DNA from: Macrotis lagotis
Lineage: Eukaryota > Chordata > Mammalia > Peramelemorphia > Peramelidae
Direction: 5' to 3'
Assembly (NCBI RefSeq): GCF_037893015.1
Contig: NC_133661.1
Span: forward strand, 185,754,306 to 185,818,305
DNA: 64,000 nt
The notes below the pieces were generated by a model. It had not been told where the DNA came from. It saw nothing but the letters and a program-made list of their open reading frames with translations, and did no database searches. Of the stretch, positions 61,521 through 64,000 are shown piece after piece. The position numbers and the translations under genes are program-made. How positions within the stretch are numbered: position 1 is the first letter of the stretch; the number at the start of each line of letters is the position of its first letter.

Positions 61521-61934
61521 AATTACATAACATTTCTAGGTTTTGTTTTTCTTAGGTTCTCAAGAGTGGCTGCATGATAGAGCATTGGATTTGAAAGTAT
61601 AAGGCCTATATTTGAATATGGGCTCTGCTACTTCATTTCACTATCACCTGGAGTAAGTAACTGGGGGCTCACTAAGGTGGTTAGATCATTAGATGATCCT
61701 TTCTAGTTCTAAGTGCTGTGGGGTTCTAGAAAATAACCTATAGGTTTTGAGTACTCTAACCTAAATATTCTTTACATATGTTAAGTGGAGAAAGGTTTTA
61801 ATGAAACATGTTGTGATCAAGAATGATATTGTAATAAACCACAAACCCTTAATTCTCCAAAGATACCTATCAAAAATATATAAAAAAAGCAGGCCAAATC
61901 TATGTGGTTGATCCCACAAGTTTGGAGGAGTGGA
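61521..61934 (+). repeat. Segment B, copy 2
   Basis: Second copy of 59656-60070. Its right end runs directly into an 18-bp copy of 'ggatttgaaagtataagg' (61932-61949), a motif that also lies inside both B copies (59722-59739 and 61587-61604). Confidence 0.92.
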
Positions 61935-62496
61935 TTTGAAAGTATAAGGGAATGGGTGATCTTCCTGCCATCATATTGAGGGCTGAACAAAACTCTCAAA
62001 AACTGCTAGTTCTGATGTTCTAGAAGATGAACTTAATACTAAACCATTAAAAAAAGGAGAAATGAATGGCAAAACTAACTATAGTAATTTTATCCAGAAG
62101 TTTAATAAATGAACCTAGAAAGTACCCTGGTCAGCAAACATCCAAATATGTCTGCTAAAGGTAGAGAGATGATTGCCTGGGTTAGAATATAAACCCATGG
62201 GTAAAAGTGGTGGGTGATTATGTTTAGAATTACCTCACAGAGCAGAAAGAAGCAGTGGAGGATAAAAATCAACTGAAAGAAAGCTTGGTCAAAAATCTAC
62301 TTAACCAAAGTCATTCCCAAAGCTTTTAAGGGTAAAACTGGAAGAAAAACAACAAGCAGAAGAGAAATGAAAAATATTTGTTAAAATCCTTATAATAAAT
62401 TGTTTTTTCAATTAAAGATGGTGGAACCATCATCCTTGGACTCTAACATCAGGGTGTTGTAGTCATAGAGGAGGGCAAGATTTTGGGCAAGATAGT

Positions 62497-62794
62497 TCAT
62501 CTTTATTCCCTCTCCCTACAAAAACCTCCATGCATTTCTATACTTAGCATAGTACCTTGCAGGTAACTGGGTATTTACTATTTATTTAATAATGATCACG
62601 AGGGCGGCTAGGTGGTGTAGTGGATAAAGCACCTGCCCTGAGGTCAGGAGTACCTGGGTTCAAATCCGGTCTCAGACACTCAATAATTACCTAGCTGTAT
62701 GGCCTTGGGCAAGCCACTTAACCCCATTTGCCTTGCAAAAAAATCCCTAAAAAATAATGATCATGAAAATGAAGATAATATAAAAGAGAAATTA

Positions 62795-62826
<32 letters not shown>

Positions 62827-62950
62827 TTGATGGTGAGAACTATATAGGAGTCCCCCCTTGGGCAATAGGCAGAAATTGAGGCAAGAAATTTCTTTGAAGT
62901 GCTTAGGCAAAGAGAATAAATTAAAATAGGTCCTGTAGAAATATTTTGAT
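62497..62950 (-). repeat. Segment A, inverted copy
   Basis: Reverse complement of 58269-58721. Its left junction is preceded by 'tttgggcaagatagtt' (62482-62497), identical to 58911-58926 in direct orientation. Confidence 0.92.
62601..62757 (+). repeat. tRNA-derived SINE within inverted segment A
   Basis: Counterpart of 58466-58616. The flanking 'aataatgatca' repeats are kept. Confidence 0.9.
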
Positions 62951-64000
62951 AATGTCAGGAAAAGCAACCAGATCAGGCCAAAAATATACAGAGAAGATCT
63001 GAACTGAGGCAATACAACTATGTTAGTGTCAGGGACCAATCTACCAAAAAGAGGAGAGTGAGATCACATTAATAACTATTGACCAATATGCCTATTTCAT
63101 TATATTAAAAATTATCATAAGGATTGTCATTTTTAAGTTTTATTGTTTTGTTTTTAACTTACAAACATTTATAGATTACAGTTAGCTTTACAGGAATAAA
63201 GCACTTATTTGATCAGTGTTTAAGCAGACAGAAAGTAAACTTTCATAAGCAATATTTACTAAAAAATCATATTTTTCCATTTCAAAATTAACTGAAAGAT
63301 GTATAGAATATAAGATCTTATAGTATTTATTGTTTTTTGATTTGACCCCTTACTTCCACCATATTTGATTTGGTAGCACAAAACACTACCTTATAGTTTC
63401 TTTTATAGAAAGATGTTTCCTATCCATACATCAAAGCTAATCACCATACCAACCAAGATATATACTAAACACAGTGCTGTTACACATAGTCCCCAATATC
63501 TGGAAAGAAGGTATATTCTTATATTTCTTTTTTGGTGCTAAGTTTGCTCATCATAATTACAGGGATTAATTTTTATTTATTTATTTTGGTGTTCTTTCCA
63601 TTAGTTGTAGTCACTCTGTTTACATTGGCTTCCCTGGTTCTTATTCCACTTTGAATATATTCATCATTACTCTTGTAATAATATTTCATTTTATTAGCAG
63701 ATGATAATTTTTTTTAGCTCAAGTGATCCCTCCTGGAGTTTGTTGTGGAGGGGCTTATGTACCAAACTAGGAGTCTGACAATTGAAGGTTATCCAAAACA
63801 GATGGGTCATAGTGGAAAAATCTGACAAAAGGTGATCCATTGGAGAAGGAATGTCAAACCACTTTCTTTGCCAAGAAAACAGTATTTGTGGATTGTGGTC
63901 CATGGGGTCACAAGAATTGGACACAACTAAATGATTGAACAACATTCCTCAACTGATGGGAAATCCCCCCCCCTTCTTTGTTACTATATATGGCATATAT
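62951..64000. other. Non-coding right end
   Basis: AT-rich. A SINE1-like 3' end lies around 63825-63945 ('gagaaggaatgtcaaaccac', 'ggggtcacaagaattggaca'), followed by 'gattgaacaac'. No gene recognised. The RNase A family genes that flank METTL17 in human were not seen. Confidence 0.5.

Overview
The window is mammalian nuclear DNA, almost certainly from a marsupial. It is packed with young tRNA-derived SINEs of the marsupial type (head 'gcagctaggtgg', tail 'gccttgcaaaaacc'), half-L1 (HAL1) elements, L1 3' ends and MIR-like SINEs. The SINE tail suggests an Australian, perhaps dasyurid-like, species; this is an inference from memory of SINE subfamilies.

Two complete host genes and one gene end lie in the left third. 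They match the conserved block that in human 14q11.2 runs METTL17 - SLC39A2 - NDRG2, seen here in inverted orientation. Positions 1-865 look like the 3' UTR of NDRG2 on the plus strand. SLC39A2 (ZIP2 zinc transporter, 4 coding exons, 309 aa) is on the minus strand at 7200-8979. METTL17 (mitochondrial ribosome assembly factor, 14 coding exons, 461 aa) is on the minus strand at 10412-22413. Every exon of both genes was traced with splice sites and continuous phase. METTL17 uses one GC-AG intron. Its promoter side holds ETS, CCAAT and CRE-like motifs and then a motif-punctuated tetranucleotide array.

From about 22.7 kb to the right end (41 kb) I see no host protein-coding gene. The region holds layered repeats: a solo LTR with a 6-bp target duplication (29921-30993); a two-LTR class III-like endogenous retrovirus fossil (33441-40506) with integrase, dUTPase and env-like regions; a full-length HAL1 on the minus strand (41826-45056) with a 16-bp target duplication and three antisense SINE-like modules in its 3' part; a second HAL1 on the plus strand (about 48746-51715); and an L1 inserted into an older SINE (53880-55330).

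The most unusual structure is at 58.27-62.95 kb. A 453-bp segment (A) recurs inverted 3.8 kb away, and a 415-bp segment (B) recurs in direct orientation 1.45 kb away, giving the order A - B - B - inverted A. Both duplications are about 2-3% diverged. Two junctions carry 16- and 18-bp copies of sequence from elsewhere in the locus, which suggests one template-switching rearrangement. No CRISPR, rRNA or tRNA gene was seen.
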